Origin: Neorhizobium petrolearium
GTDB taxonomy: Bacteria; Pseudomonadota; Alphaproteobacteria; Rhizobiales; Rhizobiaceae
DNA: 64,000 nt
Assembly: GCF_017873175.1 (NCBI RefSeq)
Contig: NZ_JAGGJW010000009.1
Location: 124,001 to 188,000, forward strand
Direction of reading: 5' to 3'
This document shows positions 30,558 to 39,958 of this stretch, one piece after another; within the stretch, counting starts at the first letter, position 1; every line of letters starts with the position of its first letter. The notes beneath the pieces are model-generated. The model made no database searches, was not told the DNA's origin, and saw nothing but the letters and a program-made list of their open reading frames with translations. The translations under genes and the position numbers were made by a program.

Positions 30558-30770
30558 CTACTCCTTCGGCTCCTCCGTGGGGTTCCGGACACCTGGTTTG
30601 CGCTTTTCCAGGAACAGTTTGTAGGTCGCATATAGACCCATGGCCCCAACGATGATCGCCCAGAACGGCTCGCCCGTATAAAGCTCGAATGCTGCCCAGA
30701 TGGCGCAGATCACCGGGATCAGCAACCGTCGCCAGAGCGGCTCGTAGAAGGGATGGTTCGGATCGATCAT
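30558..30770 (-). CDS. Small membrane protein of unknown function
   Basis: A 70-residue protein with two hydrophobic segments (LLIPVICAIWAAFELYTG and FWAIIVGAMGLYATYKLF) and a short polar tail (EKRKPGVRNPTEEP). The topology suggests a small inner-membrane protein. It lies between the convergent HPD-motif gene and the ROK regulator, 4 bp from the ROK stop. The family is not recognised. Confidence 0.6.
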   Translation of the reverse strand: MIDPNHPFYEPLWRRLLIPVICAIWAAFELYTGEPFWAIIVGAMGLYATYKLFLEKRKPGVRNPTEEPKE

Positions 30771-30774
30771 GACA

Positions 30775-32001
30775 TCATTCTCCAGCTGCCCTTATATGGG
30801 GCCTCGAGAGAATAATATCCTGATCGATGATGGAAAACGCAAGGTTGAGATGACCTTCGAAGACCAGCGAAGGTTCATCCGGCACGACGGAGAGTGCCGG
30901 CATGCCTTCGAGCCGCACGACCTGGGTCTGGGATAGCCCCTCCTCGATGCCGGCCTGCAGAAGATCCTGATGCCTCGTTCCCGGTCCGGTGATGAAGACC
31001 GGCATATGGCCGTGGAGACTGAGCAGACGCGACAGCCCGTTGCCAAGCGCCACGCCCGCCTGGCGGAAGGCGAACTGAGCCATGCGGTTGCCCTGTCGGG
31101 CTTGAGCAGCGATCTTGTCGATCTCCGCAATCGGCACGAATTTCGCCGGGATCGTATCCATCGGCACTTCGAAGGCCATGCGAAGAATCGCATAGAAGCC
31201 CGCATAGGCCTCGATGCACCCGCGCGCGCCGCAACGACAGAGCCCGCCATTGGGAATATGCAGCATATGCCCGAAATTCGGCGCAGAAATTTCCGCAACG
31301 CCGGCGGCATTCCGGCGGGCGATACCGAGACCGATGCTGTGACCGAGAGAAAGTGCAGCAAGCGCCCGCTCACCGCCGCCCTCCTTCTTCGCCTCACGCT
31401 CAAGCAGCGCACCTGCCACCAGCAGAGTCTCGTTGTTGAGGATGACCCTGGCCGGCCATCCGCGACCCAGCACCTCGGTAAAATCCACCGGCTGCAGTCC
31501 GAAGACCGGCGACCAGACAAGAACGGGCTTGCCCGGATGAACCAATCCCTTGCTACTGACCGAGACGAGCAGCACGCTGTCGTGATCGATGCTCGATCGC
31601 GCAACCACGCGTTCGAGCGCCGCGGAGATGGAAGCTACGAAAGCGTCTGTGCCGCCCTCCCCGCGCGGCTCGGCAAACCGGTCAAGCAGAGTGCCGGCGT
31701 AATCAACCAGGGAATACTGGATGGAATCGGAGGAGATGCTGATGACGACAAGATATCCGCAGGTGCGCCGCTGGCTGAAGAGCACGCGCGGCCTGCCACG
31801 ACCGGCCGTTGCCTGCTGCTCGCTCTTCTCGATGATGCGGGCACGCTCGAGATCGGCGGTGATGGCAGAAATGGTTGCCGAGGCTAGACCCGTCGCATCG
31901 GAGATTTCCGTGTGGGCCAGCCGGCCACGGCGACGCAACGCAGCCAGCACAAGCGCACTGTTCTGCTGCCGGACCAATTCCGTGCTCGATTTCGCCAGCA
32001 T
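30775..32001 (-). CDS. ROK-family transcriptional regulator (xylose-type)
   Basis: A 408-residue ROK protein starting at the ATG at 32001. The N-terminal winged helix (VLAALRRRGRLAHTEISDATGLASATISAITADLERARII) precedes the sugar-kinase-like domain. The ROK zinc motif is present as GLCRCGARGCIEAYAG. The kinase-type HxGH and phosphate loops are altered as in repressors of the NagC/XylR type. It is divergent from xylF, with a perfect 19-bp palindrome between them, so it probably represses the xylose ABC operon and is released by the sugar. The open frame extends far upstream of 32001 but with no family match. Confidence 0.88.
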   Translation of the reverse strand: MLAKSSTELVRQQNSALVLAALRRRGRLAHTEISDATGLASATISAITADLERARIIEKSEQQATAGRGRPRVLFSQRRTCGYLVVISISSDSIQYSLVDYAGTLLDRFAEPRGEGGTDAFVASISAALERVVARSSIDHDSVLLVSVSSKGLVHPGKPVLVWSPVFGLQPVDFTEVLGRGWPARVILNNETLLVAGALLEREAKKEGGGERALAALSLGHSIGLGIARRNAAGVAEISAPNFGHMLHIPNGGLCRCGARGCIEAYAGFYAILRMAFEVPMDTIPAKFVPIAEIDKIAAQARQGNRMAQFAFRQAGVALGNGLSRLLSLHGHMPVFITGPGTRHQDLLQAGIEEGLSQTQVVRLEGMPALSVVPDEPSLVFEGHLNLAFSIIDQDIILSRPHIRAAGE

Positions 32002-32097
32002 GGACCCCGCTGTTCCTCCTCGCTCATTCTGTCGATACGGCAGTGCCTCGTCCTCCACAAGTGCCGATTGACAGCCCTTTGAATCTCTGACATCTGA

Positions 32098-32116
32098 TTT
32101 CTCGACTGTCGAGAAA
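32098..32116. promoter_or_regulatory. Perfect 19-bp palindrome, candidate ROK operator
   Basis: TTTCTCGACTGTCGAGAAA: 9-bp perfect arms around one central T. It sits 97 bp upstream of the ROK start and 85 bp upstream of xylF, where a repressor could act on both divergent promoters. It is followed by an A-rich, imperfectly symmetric block at 32113-32137. Confidence 0.7.
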
Positions 32117-32200
32117 AAAGCGCTGGCGTTTTTCTGGCAGGTAATCTGGCGGGGGGAGAGCACGGAGGCTTGAGGCCCATCCGCCGTCACTCGGGAGGAC

Positions 32201-33244
32201 ATGATGAGATCGTTTGTAAAGTTAATGGCCGGCGCGGCCATCCTCGTTTCCATGCACACCGTCGCCATGGCGCAGCAGGTCGTCGTCGGCGTATCCTGGT
32301 CGAACTTCCAGGAAGAACGCTGGAAGACCGACGAAGCAGCCATCAAGAAGGCGCTCGAAGCCGCCGGGGCGAAGTATATTTCCGCCGACGCCCAGTCTTC
32401 TGCCTCCAAGCAGCTCACCGACGTCGAGTCGCTGATCTCTCAGGGGGCCAATGCGCTGATCGTTCTGGCTCAAGATAGCGATGCGATCGGGCCGGCGATC
32501 GAAAAGGCGGCCGCCGAAGGTATCCCGGTCGTGGGCTACGACCGCCTGATCGAAAATCCGGAAGCCTTCTATATCACCTTCGACAACAAGGAAGTCGGCC
32601 GCATGCAGGCCGAGGGCGTGTTCAAGGTGAAGCCGGAAGGCAACTACGTCTTCATCAAGGGCAACTCCGCCGATCCGAATGCGGACTTCCTGTTTTCGGG
32701 CCAGATGGAAGTGCTGAAGCCGGCAATCGACGCGGGCAAGATCAAGAATGTCGGCGAAGCCTATACGGACGGCTGGAAGCCGGAAAATGCCCAGAAAAAT
32801 ATGGAACAGTTCCTGACCAAGAACAACAACAAGGTCGATGCAGTCGTGGCTTCGAACGACGGCACGGCCGGCGGAGCGATCGCAGCGCTCGACGCTCAGG
32901 GGCTTGCAGGCTCCGTTCCGGTCTCCGGCCAGGACGCCGACAAGGCAGCGCTGAACCGCGTGGCGCTCGGCACCCAGACGGTCTCCGTCTGGAAAGACTC
33001 GCGTGAACTCGGCAAGACTGCCGCCGAGATCGCGCTTGCACTGGCCTCCGGCAAGAAGATGACGGAGATTCCGAACGTCCAGACCTTCAACGGCGGACCG
33101 AAGAAGCAGCCGATGCAGTCGGTCTTCCTCAAACCGCTGCCGATCACCCAGGATAACCTGAACGTCGTCATCGAGGCCGGCTGGATCAGCAAGGCGGAAG
33201 CCTGCCAGGGCGTCAAGGCCGGCACAGTCGCCGCCTGCAACTAA
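32201..33244 (+). CDS. xylF: D-xylose ABC transporter substrate-binding protein
   Basis: A 347-residue periplasmic sugar-binding protein with a signal peptide (cleavage near AMA-QQ). Typical XylF blocks are [46 protein letters not shown] and the [18 protein letters not shown] hinge with the GQDAD sugar-contact motif. It delivers xylose (or a related pentose) to XylHG in the inner membrane. The start follows a GGGAGGA site. It is the first gene of xylFHG, and a strong hairpin after it separates it from the permease gene. Confidence 0.9.
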   Translation: MMRSFVKLMAGAAILVSMHTVAMAQQVVVGVSWSNFQEERWKTDEAAIKKALEAAGAKYISADAQSSASKQLTDVESLISQGANALIVLAQDSDAIGPAIEKAAAEGIPVVGYDRLIENPEAFYITFDNKEVGRMQAEGVFKVKPEGNYVFIKGNSADPNADFLFSGQMEVLKPAIDAGKIKNVGEAYTDGWKPENAQKNMEQFLTKNNNKVDAVVASNDGTAGGAIAALDAQGLAGSVPVSGQDADKAALNRVALGTQTVSVWKDSRELGKTAAEIALALASGKKMTEIPNVQTFNGGPKKQPMQSVFLKPLPITQDNLNVVIEAGWISKAEACQGVKAGTVAACN

Positions 33245-33272
33245 GCAGGCTATTTCGGGCCGATAAAATAGT

Positions 33273-33308
33273 CCGGCGCCGCAGCCCCCCTGCCGCGGCG
33301 CCGGTTTT
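33273..33308 (+). terminator. Hairpin with T run between xylF and xylH
   Basis: A perfect 10-bp GC-rich stem (CCGGCGCCGC with its complement, 33273-33304) around 12 bases, then TTTT. In ABC operons such an element partly terminates or stabilises the mRNA so that the binding protein is made in excess over the membrane parts. Confidence 0.7.
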
Positions 33309-33426
33309 CGGCGTAAAATGGCGCAGTCGCACGAGACGAGAAAGAAGCGGCGGAGCGTCATCCGGAGGCTCGGTCGGACGTCAGTCCAGACCACGAGGCC
33401 TCAAGAACGGTGGAGAACGGCAAGAC

Positions 33427-34752
33427 ATGGCCGACACGGCACATTCCACAACGAATTCCACGACATCGGGAGGAACAGGACAGGCCGATGGCAACCTCGT
33501 CGCACGTTTCTTCCGAGCAACCGAGATCGATACGCGTCTGCTCGGCATGATCGGCGCACTGCTGATCATCTGGGTGGGCTTTCACATTATGACCGGCGGG
33601 TTGTTCCTGACACCCCGGAACCTCTGGTTCCTCTCGGTGCAGACCGCTTCCGTCGCCGTCATGGCGACCGGCATGGTGCTGGTCATCGTCACCCGCAACA
33701 TCGACCTGTCCGTCGGCTCCATCCTCGGCTTCACCGGCATGATCATGGGGGTCCTGCAGGCGCAGTTCCTGCCCCAGGTGCTCGGCTTCAACCATCCGGC
33801 CACCTGGGCGATCGCGCTCGCCGGCGGCCTGATCGTCGGCGGCCTGATCGGTGCCTTCCAGGGCGCGATCATTGCCTTTCTCAATGTCCCCTCCTTCATC
33901 GTCACTCTCGGTGGTCTGCTCGTCTGGCGCGGCGCGACATGGTACGTGACGAGCGGCCAGACCGTCGCGCCGATGGATGCCAATTTCCGCCTGATGGGCG
34001 GTGGCGCGGACGGTTCGATCGGCGCCACCTGGAGCTGGATCGTCGGTATCCTTGCCTGTTTGGCGATCGTCGCCGCGATCATCAACGGCCGACGCCAGCG
34101 CAAACGCTTCCACTTTCCGCGCCGGCCAATCTGGGCCGAATACGTGCTGGCGGCATTGGGTTGCATCATCGTGCTCGGTGTCGTTTCGATCGCCAACGAC
34201 TATTATTGGCCGATCAACATCGCCCGCCGTTATGCGGAAGCAAACAGTATCCCCTGGCCGGAGAGCGGGCTCTTTATCTCCCACGGCATCGCCGTGCCGG
34301 TGCTGATCGCGATCGCCGCCGGCATCGTCATGACGTTCATCGCCACAAGGCTCCGCTTCGGTCGCTATGTCTTCGCGATCGGCGGCAATCCGGAAGCGGC
34401 CGAGCTTGCCGGCATCAAGACCCGCTGGGTGACCGTCAAGATCTTCGCCCTGATGGGCATTCTCTGCGCCATCGCCGCGGCGATCTCCACGGCCCGTCTC
34501 AACGCCGCGACCAATGCGCAAGGTGAGCTCGACGAACTCTACACCATCGCCGCGGCCGTGATCGGCGGCACGTCTCTTTCCGGCGGCGTCGGTACGATTG
34601 CGGGCGCCATGCTCGGCGCGCTTCTCATGCAATCACTGCAATCCGGCATGGTGCTGCTCGGCATCGACACGCCCTTCCAGCGCATCGTCGTCGGCGCCGT
34701 GCTCGTGCTCGCCGTCTGGCTCGACACCGTCTACCGCGCCAAAGCCAAGTAA
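33427..34752 (+). CDS. xylH: D-xylose ABC transporter permease
   Basis: A 441-residue inner-membrane permease of the ribose/xylose type, larger than RbsC because of extra segments in the middle (an RRQRKRFHFPRRP loop around residue 222). Family marks are VIVTRNIDLSVGSILGFTGM, PSFIVTLGGLLVWRG, and the closing GGTSLSGGVGTIAGAMLGALLM. The GNPEAAELAGIKTRWVTVKIF loop contacts the ATPase. A single permease probably dimerises. It is separated from xylF by the hairpin and followed by xylG after 27 bp. Confidence 0.9.
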   Translation: MADTAHSTTNSTTSGGTGQADGNLVARFFRATEIDTRLLGMIGALLIIWVGFHIMTGGLFLTPRNLWFLSVQTASVAVMATGMVLVIVTRNIDLSVGSILGFTGMIMGVLQAQFLPQVLGFNHPATWAIALAGGLIVGGLIGAFQGAIIAFLNVPSFIVTLGGLLVWRGATWYVTSGQTVAPMDANFRLMGGGADGSIGATWSWIVGILACLAIVAAIINGRRQRKRFHFPRRPIWAEYVLAALGCIIVLGVVSIANDYYWPINIARRYAEANSIPWPESGLFISHGIAVPVLIAIAAGIVMTFIATRLRFGRYVFAIGGNPEAAELAGIKTRWVTVKIFALMGILCAIAAAISTARLNAATNAQGELDELYTIAAAVIGGTSLSGGVGTIAGAMLGALLMQSLQSGMVLLGIDTPFQRIVVGAVLVLAVWLDTVYRAKAK

Positions 34753-34779
34753 CGGGCCAAATAGATAGGAGTTTTCATC

Positions 34780-35565
34780 GTGACGGAACAAACCACTCCG
34801 CTCGTGGAAATGAAGAACATTTCCATCTCCTTCGGCGGGATTCATGCGGTCGAGAACGCCTCGGTCGATCTCTTTCCCGGCGAGGTCGTGGCGCTGCTCG
34901 GCCATAACGGCGCGGGCAAATCGACGCTGATCAAGATTCTCTCCGGCGCCTACCGGCGCGACGAGGGTGAAATCCTGATCAACGGCGAGCCTGCCGATAT
35001 CCGCAATCCACGCGACGCGAAAAAATACGGCATCGAGACGATCTATCAGACGCTCGCGGTTGCCGATAACGTTGACGCCGCAGCCAACCTCTATCTTGGC
35101 CGCGAACTCAGGACGAAATGGGGCACGCTCGACGACGTCGCCATGGAGGCGAGCACCCGCGAGGTGATGGGGCGCTTGAACCCCAACTTCAGGCGTTTCA
35201 AGGAGCCCGTGAAGGCGCTCTCTGGCGGTCAGCGGCAATCGGTGGCGATTGCCCGCGCGATCCTCTTCGACGCCCGCATCCTGATCATGGACGAGCCGAC
35301 GGCTGCGCTCGGACCGCAGGAAACGGCCCAGGTGGGCGATCTCATCAAGCAGCTGAAGCGCGAGGGAATCGGCATCTTCCTGATCAGCCACGACATCCAC
35401 GATGTCTTCGATCTCGCCGACCGCGTCTTCGTGATGAAGAACGGCAAGGTGGTGGGCCACGCCCGCACCGGGGACGTCACCAAGGACGAAGTGCTCGGCA
35501 TGATCATCCTCGGCAAGGTACCGCCTGGCGCCAGCCCGGGACCGGGCGCCATGAAGATGGCGTGA
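34780..35565 (+). CDS. xylG: Sugar ABC transporter ATP-binding protein (single-domain)
   Basis: A 261-residue ATPase with Walker A ([10 protein letters not shown]), Q loop region, ABC signature (LSGGQRQ), Walker B (LIMDEP) and the switch His (SHDIHD). Enterobacterial XylG has two fused ABC domains; this one has a single domain, as in several rhizobial sugar importers such as FrcA, and must act as a homodimer. It energises xylose uptake through XylH. It starts 27 bp after xylH and is followed by a hairpin at 35628-35658. Confidence 0.88.
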   Translation: MTEQTTPLVEMKNISISFGGIHAVENASVDLFPGEVVALLGHNGAGKSTLIKILSGAYRRDEGEILINGEPADIRNPRDAKKYGIETIYQTLAVADNVDAAANLYLGRELRTKWGTLDDVAMEASTREVMGRLNPNFRRFKEPVKALSGGQRQSVAIARAILFDARILIMDEPTAALGPQETAQVGDLIKQLKREGIGIFLISHDIHDVFDLADRVFVMKNGKVVGHARTGDVTKDEVLGMIILGKVPPGASPGPGAMKMA

Positions 35566-35627
35566 TCGATCTGAAAACGCTGCAGCGCCTCCCCTTCCCG
35601 ATCCACCGCCGCGGAAGGGCGGGGCAA

Positions 35628-35658
35628 GGCGGAACCGGTGATCTTTTCCGGTTCCGCC
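35628..35658 (+). terminator. Hairpin after xylG
   Basis: An 11-bp perfect stem (GGCGGAACCGG with its complement) and a 9-base loop, 63 bp after the xylG stop. The following tail is only weakly T-rich, so it may be a terminator or a 3' stabilising structure. Confidence 0.6.
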
Positions 35659-35747
35659 CATTCTCCTGAAATTGGCGATTGATGCGACCGTCATCCTGGG
35701 TTAAGAACCAGCCATCGGATGCGGCGAGTCATCGCGTCGCACGGTTA

Positions 35748-35824
35748 GCACCCGTAGCTCAGCTGGATAGAGTGTTGGATTCCGATTCCAAAGGTCACAG
35801 GTTCGAATCCTGTCGGGTGCGCCA
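35748..35824 (+). tRNA. tRNA-Arg (anticodon CCG)
   Basis: A 77-nt cloverleaf: acceptor GCACCCG pairs with CGGGTGC, D arm GCTC/GAGT, anticodon stem TTGGA/TCCAA around the 7-base loop TTCCGAT with anticodon CCG (reads CGG, Arg), T arm with GGTTCGAATCC, discriminator G and encoded CCA. It marks the left border of the accessory region; its 3' end shares similarity with sequences at 41.27 and 48.42 kb, as expected of an integration site. Confidence 0.96.
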
Positions 35825-36021
35825 AATTCCCACCATTCCAGAACAAAACTGGGCACTCCTGCCGGAGCCGCCCCGCCGCCGCATCGAAGTTTTCGCGTTG
35901 GTCGGCGAGCCGACTGTCACTGACTGCGTCATCGAGATCGAGCCGGAGGTTCCCGGGCTCGTCAGCCAAGGACCCCGCAACGCCTTCCCCTGCACCGGCG
36001 GGTGGGCGACAGGTCATGACC
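35825..36021. other. tRNA-downstream gap with half of a 13-bp inverted repeat
   Basis: No gene is seen between the tRNA and the frameshifted exported-protein gene. AAACTGGGCACTC (about 35847-35859) recurs in inverted form as GAGTGCCCAGTTT just inside the degenerate tRNA-like copy at 41.27 kb, which could reflect recombinase arm sites. Confidence 0.4.
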
Positions 36022-36458
36022 TTATCGCTGCTCCCTCATCCGTGTCAGAACTGCGGTTGCCTCTCCGGATGCGGGAAAATACATAGGGTCTACGCGACCA
36101 TTCGGGGAGACGAAGAAAACACCGAATGATCCCTCACGCGGCACTGGCATCGAGCAGCCCGTAAGGTGATCCAGCCGAACCCCTGTCTCGACCTGACCTT
36201 TAAAGACGTCGATGACCCTTATGAGCAGGCTGTGTATAGGCGAATATCCGAATGGCAAAGCACCTTGTCGCTTTTCCGCTATCGCAACAGATAGCACTTC
36301 GCCGGCAAATATTTTCCATAATGTTCGGGACTATGCGTCTGTGGATCCATTCTGACGATGCAGGCACGCGCCGAACCGAAGGGTAGGCATAGAAAAACCA
36401 TCCCAAAGACAATTATCTGGCCGAAGAGAGTGATGCGTCCCGGGTGCCGACGTCTCAC
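36022..36458 (-). pseudogene. Exported NTR/TIMP-like protein gene with a frameshift
   Basis: A GTG start at 36458 follows an AGGGAGA site. The first part encodes a signal peptide (ITLFGQIIVFGMVFLCLPFGSARA-C) and ACIVRMDPQTHSPEHYG, then runs into a stop. A shift of frame near the A-rich GGAAAATATTTG (around 36305-36318) restores a continuous protein: KIFAGEVLSVAIAEK, IRVIDVFKGQVETGVRL, CSMPVPREGSFGVFFV, ending at TAA 36022. The order (Cys right after the signal, FxGxV strand, VFKG, later Cys) resembles netrin/TIMP-like NTR domains of bacteria. It is either a recent pseudogene, a sequencing error at a homopolymer, or programmed slippage. Confidence 0.55.
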
Positions 36459-36495
36459 GATTTCTCCCTCTATCCAGCAGTTAAGGCCAAGAGAT

Positions 36496-37392
36496 TCACC
36501 GCGTATAATTGAAGAGCGCGCAGAAACCGGCTCCCCTGCCGTCCATTCCCACGGCGTCGGCCGCAGGCGGTTGCTGCTTACCGTTATAAATCTTGAGATA
36601 GAGCACCGAAGACCTGTCCAGGCTTTCCGTGTTCTCGTCGTGTCCGAAGACCACGAAGGTTGGTGGCTCCTGTCCGCACAGCAGATTCTCGTTTTTTAGA
36701 GTCGGGTTTGCCTGTCTCTCAACACGAAAAACGCCCGGGCGATCGGTGAGAGCCAGTTGCAACATCGCACCATTTTCAAACTGGATTTCCTCTGCTGAAA
36801 TCTGAATGTCGCCGGTGATCGCAATGGCGGTCGTGCTCATGGCGCTCCATCGATCCTGTGCGAGCGCGGATGGGGCGACCGTGAGGCCGCAAACCTGACG
36901 CATGGTCTTGGCCGCTTTTGATGATCCTTTCAGCTCAAAAGATACTACGTCTTCGCTCTTTGCGTTACGGATTTTCAGAATATTGCCCCGGCCAAACGCG
37001 CTGACAAAAGCCGCCGACAGAAGCTCCGATATAACCCATGATTTGTCGGGCGCGTAATAATGGAGCTTCCCCGCGAAACTTTCCGTTCCATTGCGCCCCT
37101 CAATGTCGAAGCTGACGACCTCACTTTGATCGTCGATTCTTTGCAGTGCGTCGCCTTCATAACGCGAGAATGACCCCGTAAACCCGGCACCCAACAGTTT
37201 GTTGCAACCTCCCAGGAAGATCGTTCGGCCGTTCGTTGCGGTATTGCTGACCTGTACGCTCGGTGGGTCCGCTTGGGCAAAGGCCGTCCACGCTTCGCTA
37301 CTTTGTGCGACTGAAAATGATACCGGGCCAAGAATCATCGCACCCGCTCCCAAGAGCAGCACCAAGAACCGATGTAATGAAACGGTCGCCAT
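36496..37392 (-). CDS. Exported protein of unknown function
   Basis: A 298-residue protein; the ATG at 37392 follows a GGGGGAG site. A signal peptide (FLVLLLGAGAMILGPVSFSVA-QS) leads to a ~270-residue mature protein with several beta-rich stretches and scattered cysteines (FLGGCNK, RQVCGL, LLCGQEP, GFCALF), so disulfides are likely. I recognise no family. It is on the same strand as the other exported genes of this block and lies 118 bp downstream of the 612-residue gene. GC content is lower than in the flanking core genes, which suggests acquired DNA. Confidence 0.6.
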   Translation of the reverse strand: MATVSLHRFLVLLLGAGAMILGPVSFSVAQSSEAWTAFAQADPPSVQVSNTATNGRTIFLGGCNKLLGAGFTGSFSRYEGDALQRIDDQSEVVSFDIEGRNGTESFAGKLHYYAPDKSWVISELLSAAFVSAFGRGNILKIRNAKSEDVVSFELKGSSKAAKTMRQVCGLTVAPSALAQDRWSAMSTTAIAITGDIQISAEEIQFENGAMLQLALTDRPGVFRVERQANPTLKNENLLCGQEPPTFVVFGHDENTESLDRSSVLYLKIYNGKQQPPAADAVGMDGRGAGFCALFNYTR

Positions 37393-37509
37393 TGCAATGC
37401 TCCCCCAAAAAATGATGCGCCGTTTAGAAAAGCAGCGCCGTATTCGGATTTTCTGATGATGCAATCGAACGGACAAAGTTATTCAAGCCAATTATCATTC
37501 TCATCGCGA

Positions 37510-39348
37510 TCACTTTATGGACGCGAAAGACGATCGGTTCATCTGGTAGTTTGATATTAACATAGAAAATGTCTTGTCCCGTTGTGTTCTGAGTTCCTCT
37601 TTCGGTAAGGCAGGCCCATACAAATCTTCGTACTTCCGCCACCGGGCCCGGTCATCAAATCGATCACCCGGATGCGAAGCATCGCCTGAAATGAAGATTT
37701 TCGAGTCATGTCCGCCCGCCTTCAACTCGTTGATCTCCGCCTGGCGGACAGCGTCTCGCTCTGCCTGGGTTACATTGATGCCTTCCCAGTCAACAATGAA
37801 GCGTCGGATCATCGCCATCATTTCGTCATCGTAGGCAAGGTCAGGCCTGTCCTTCAAAAGGGCGGGCGCATAGACGCTGGCAAAATAATCGGCGACTCGC
37901 TCGATGCGCGTATCGCCCGTGACGTGAGGCGCGTCGAGCACGGGCTTTCGGCTGACTTCGATGAGATCGAAATTCGGGTCCGGGACTGCTGGGCACCCTG
38001 CTCGTATCATCGGGACCTTTTCGCCTCTCGGTGGCAAATTCTTCAGCCCCAACTGCGATGTGTACAACTGAATCATCAGTGGGGTAGAGACGTAATACCT
38101 CTGTTCCCGGGCCGAGAAGTCGGCAGGATCGTCGTCATAGACGCAGAACAGGCCATTGTTGTCGAGCGACTTGTACGTTTCGATCAAGGGAGCGTCCGTA
38201 TAGTCAGATGACGTCTCCATCGTGCCCATCATAACGAAATCAAGCAGGTTCTGGACAAGATGGAATGCCTCATCGCTGCCACACCCGCCATATTTCGCGA
38301 GGATCGCGTCTGCGATTTTCCCGGGCTCCTGTTTGTACCGTGATCTTGCCGCTGTTACCTTGCTCAGCTGTTGCAACGACCAGGCCGCATGATCAAGAAT
38401 GAACTTCCCATAGGTCATGCCATCTGGAACGCTTATCCGGCCGGGCGGGTAATAGATATTGTAATACTGGATTATGACGGTCCACATCTTATCCCGATTT
38501 GCGGAAAGTTTCTCGGTGTCTTTCCAGCAGGATCGAAGCATGTGGTCCAGCACGTCGAACCCCAGAGCGAATTCGTCCGGATGGTCTATCGGGGCCGAAA
38601 TGTGTGACTGAATACGACCCGTGAGGATGCCGTCAAGATCAATTCCAGCGGCAACAATCGATTCGGCATCGGCGGATGCCGGCGAGCCGGTCGAACTCGT
38701 CGCGGCGTCGTATTCCGACTTGAGGTCGCTCATTCTATTTCCGGCTAATTCGATGCGATAGAGTTTGTCAGGCCCGTAAATCTCCTTATCGAAAAGTACA
38801 CCCATCGCGCGTCGTGCGACTCGCTGATCATCGAAGATGAAAACGTTGCCCGCCCTCGCGGCCATCACATCGGGCTCGTCTTTCAGCGCGGGCAAGAGGC
38901 GAGGATCATTAGCATAGGGTGCCGACATTTCGCGCGCATACCCTTTTTCCGCAACCATCATGGACAACCGGCCTGCGTCATCGGCCATCTCATCCTCTAT
39001 TATCAGCCAATCCCTCTTCCCTTTCAGAATGCCGTCGCCAGGAATCAGGTACTCCATGCGGCGAAAGCCAGCCTTCGTTTTCTCTTTGCAATCAGGATGC
39101 GAACACCTTGTGACGAAGCAACCATCTGCCGAGCATGCGAACAGACGCAGATCGATGGTTCCGTCCGGCTGCACGACCAGCGTTAAGTCCTTGTTGACTT
39201 CCACCATACGGAAGAGTGGCGCGGGGGTTCCGAAAACGTCTTGATGTTTGACGAGATTGCCCGTCGTCAAAAATCCCAAGCTGTCGGCTGCCGTGGCGGC
39301 CGGAAGGGAAGATAGAATTATTGACGCAACGACCAGAAAAACTCTCAT
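37510..39348 (-). CDS. Large exported protein of unknown function
   Basis: A 612-residue protein with a signal peptide (MRVFLVVASIILSSLPAATA-AD). The N-terminal ~110 residues are beta-rich with a cysteine cluster (FACSADGCFVTRCSHPDCKEK) that may form a small metal or disulfide module. The rest is mixed, with an aromatic helical part near residue 300 (WTVIIQYYNIYYPPG) and acidic stretches. No catalytic motif is evident and no family recognised. It shares strand and export signal with its neighbours, so a joint envelope or secreted role is plausible but unproven. Confidence 0.65.
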   Translation of the reverse strand: MRVFLVVASIILSSLPAATAADSLGFLTTGNLVKHQDVFGTPAPLFRMVEVNKDLTLVVQPDGTIDLRLFACSADGCFVTRCSHPDCKEKTKAGFRRMEYLIPGDGILKGKRDWLIIEDEMADDAGRLSMMVAEKGYAREMSAPYANDPRLLPALKDEPDVMAARAGNVFIFDDQRVARRAMGVLFDKEIYGPDKLYRIELAGNRMSDLKSEYDAATSSTGSPASADAESIVAAGIDLDGILTGRIQSHISAPIDHPDEFALGFDVLDHMLRSCWKDTEKLSANRDKMWTVIIQYYNIYYPPGRISVPDGMTYGKFILDHAAWSLQQLSKVTAARSRYKQEPGKIADAILAKYGGCGSDEAFHLVQNLLDFVMMGTMETSSDYTDAPLIETYKSLDNNGLFCVYDDDPADFSAREQRYYVSTPLMIQLYTSQLGLKNLPPRGEKVPMIRAGCPAVPDPNFDLIEVSRKPVLDAPHVTGDTRIERVADYFASVYAPALLKDRPDLAYDDEMMAMIRRFIVDWEGINVTQAERDAVRQAEINELKAGGHDSKIFISGDASHPGDRFDDRARWRKYEDLYGPALPKEELRTQRDKTFSMLISNYQMNRSSFASIK

Positions 39349-39490
39349 AGATCTTGCCTCAGTAGACCCGTCTCTGCCACTATCGACGATCGTCGGCCTC
39401 AGTCAAGGACCATCAAACCCCGGACTCTAGGTGACCGACTCATATGATAGAGCGCCATCTGCGCTCCGGCGTTACCGGCCTCCGCATCCT

Positions 39491-39928
39491 TCAGATAGGT
39501 CTCCGATAGTATTGTCGTCCTCTCTCAACATACCACCCGACCGCTTCAGGGCTGGGCCGTCCCTTATCAGGCGCATTTTTTGCTTCGCCCGCAATCCGAC
39601 GAGACGCGTTGATCGCTTGCCATATATCCTGAGCCGGACCTTCAGCCAGGGAGGCCCGAATGAAGCGATACGTGGTTTCCGGTTCCGGTTCTCGCTCCCG
39701 CCTGCTTCCGGGTTTGCCGCCGATCGGCCCTCTCACCGCCTGGGCACAGGCCATCCAGGCGGCTCTGGATTCAATGTCTTCCAGCGCGACGCCGGCACCT
39801 CTTTTGTTGGGCTCCTCAGGATCGGCGGCGAGCCTCTCACAATCCTCGGCAAAACCAGCTGCCGCAGGGGATGGGAAGGATGAAACCATTGAAAGTCCCA
39901 CGACCAGAAAAATCCAGTGCCAAGCCAT
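39491..39928 (-). CDS. Exported protein resembling the N-terminal segment of Sel1-repeat proteins
   Basis: A 145-residue protein starting at the ATG at 39928 with a signal peptide (WIFLVVGLSMVSSFPSPAAA-GF). The mature start CERLAADPEEPNKRGAGVALEDIESRAAWMACAQAV matches the pattern C-xxLAAxPxxP...GVxxxxIxxxxAxxAC found before Sel1-like repeats in many alphaproteobacterial proteins, often together with caspase- or FGE-like domains. Only one further helical repeat-like unit (AQDIWQAINASRRIAGEAKN) follows, so it is a short member. Its stop is 142 bp upstream of the 612-residue gene. Confidence 0.6.
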   Translation of the reverse strand: MAWHWIFLVVGLSMVSSFPSPAAAGFAEDCERLAADPEEPNKRGAGVALEDIESRAAWMACAQAVRGPIGGKPGSRREREPEPETTYRFIRASLAEGPAQDIWQAINASRRIAGEAKNAPDKGRPSPEAVGWYVERGRQYYRRPI

Positions 39929-39958
39929 GTCAACTCTCCCCACAGGCCGTTTATAACG

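Noticed and set aside
30775..32418. A 547-codon reading of the ROK regulator extended into xylF
   Set aside because: The extension crosses the palindrome and the divergent xylF start; the winged helix begins right after the ATG at 32001.
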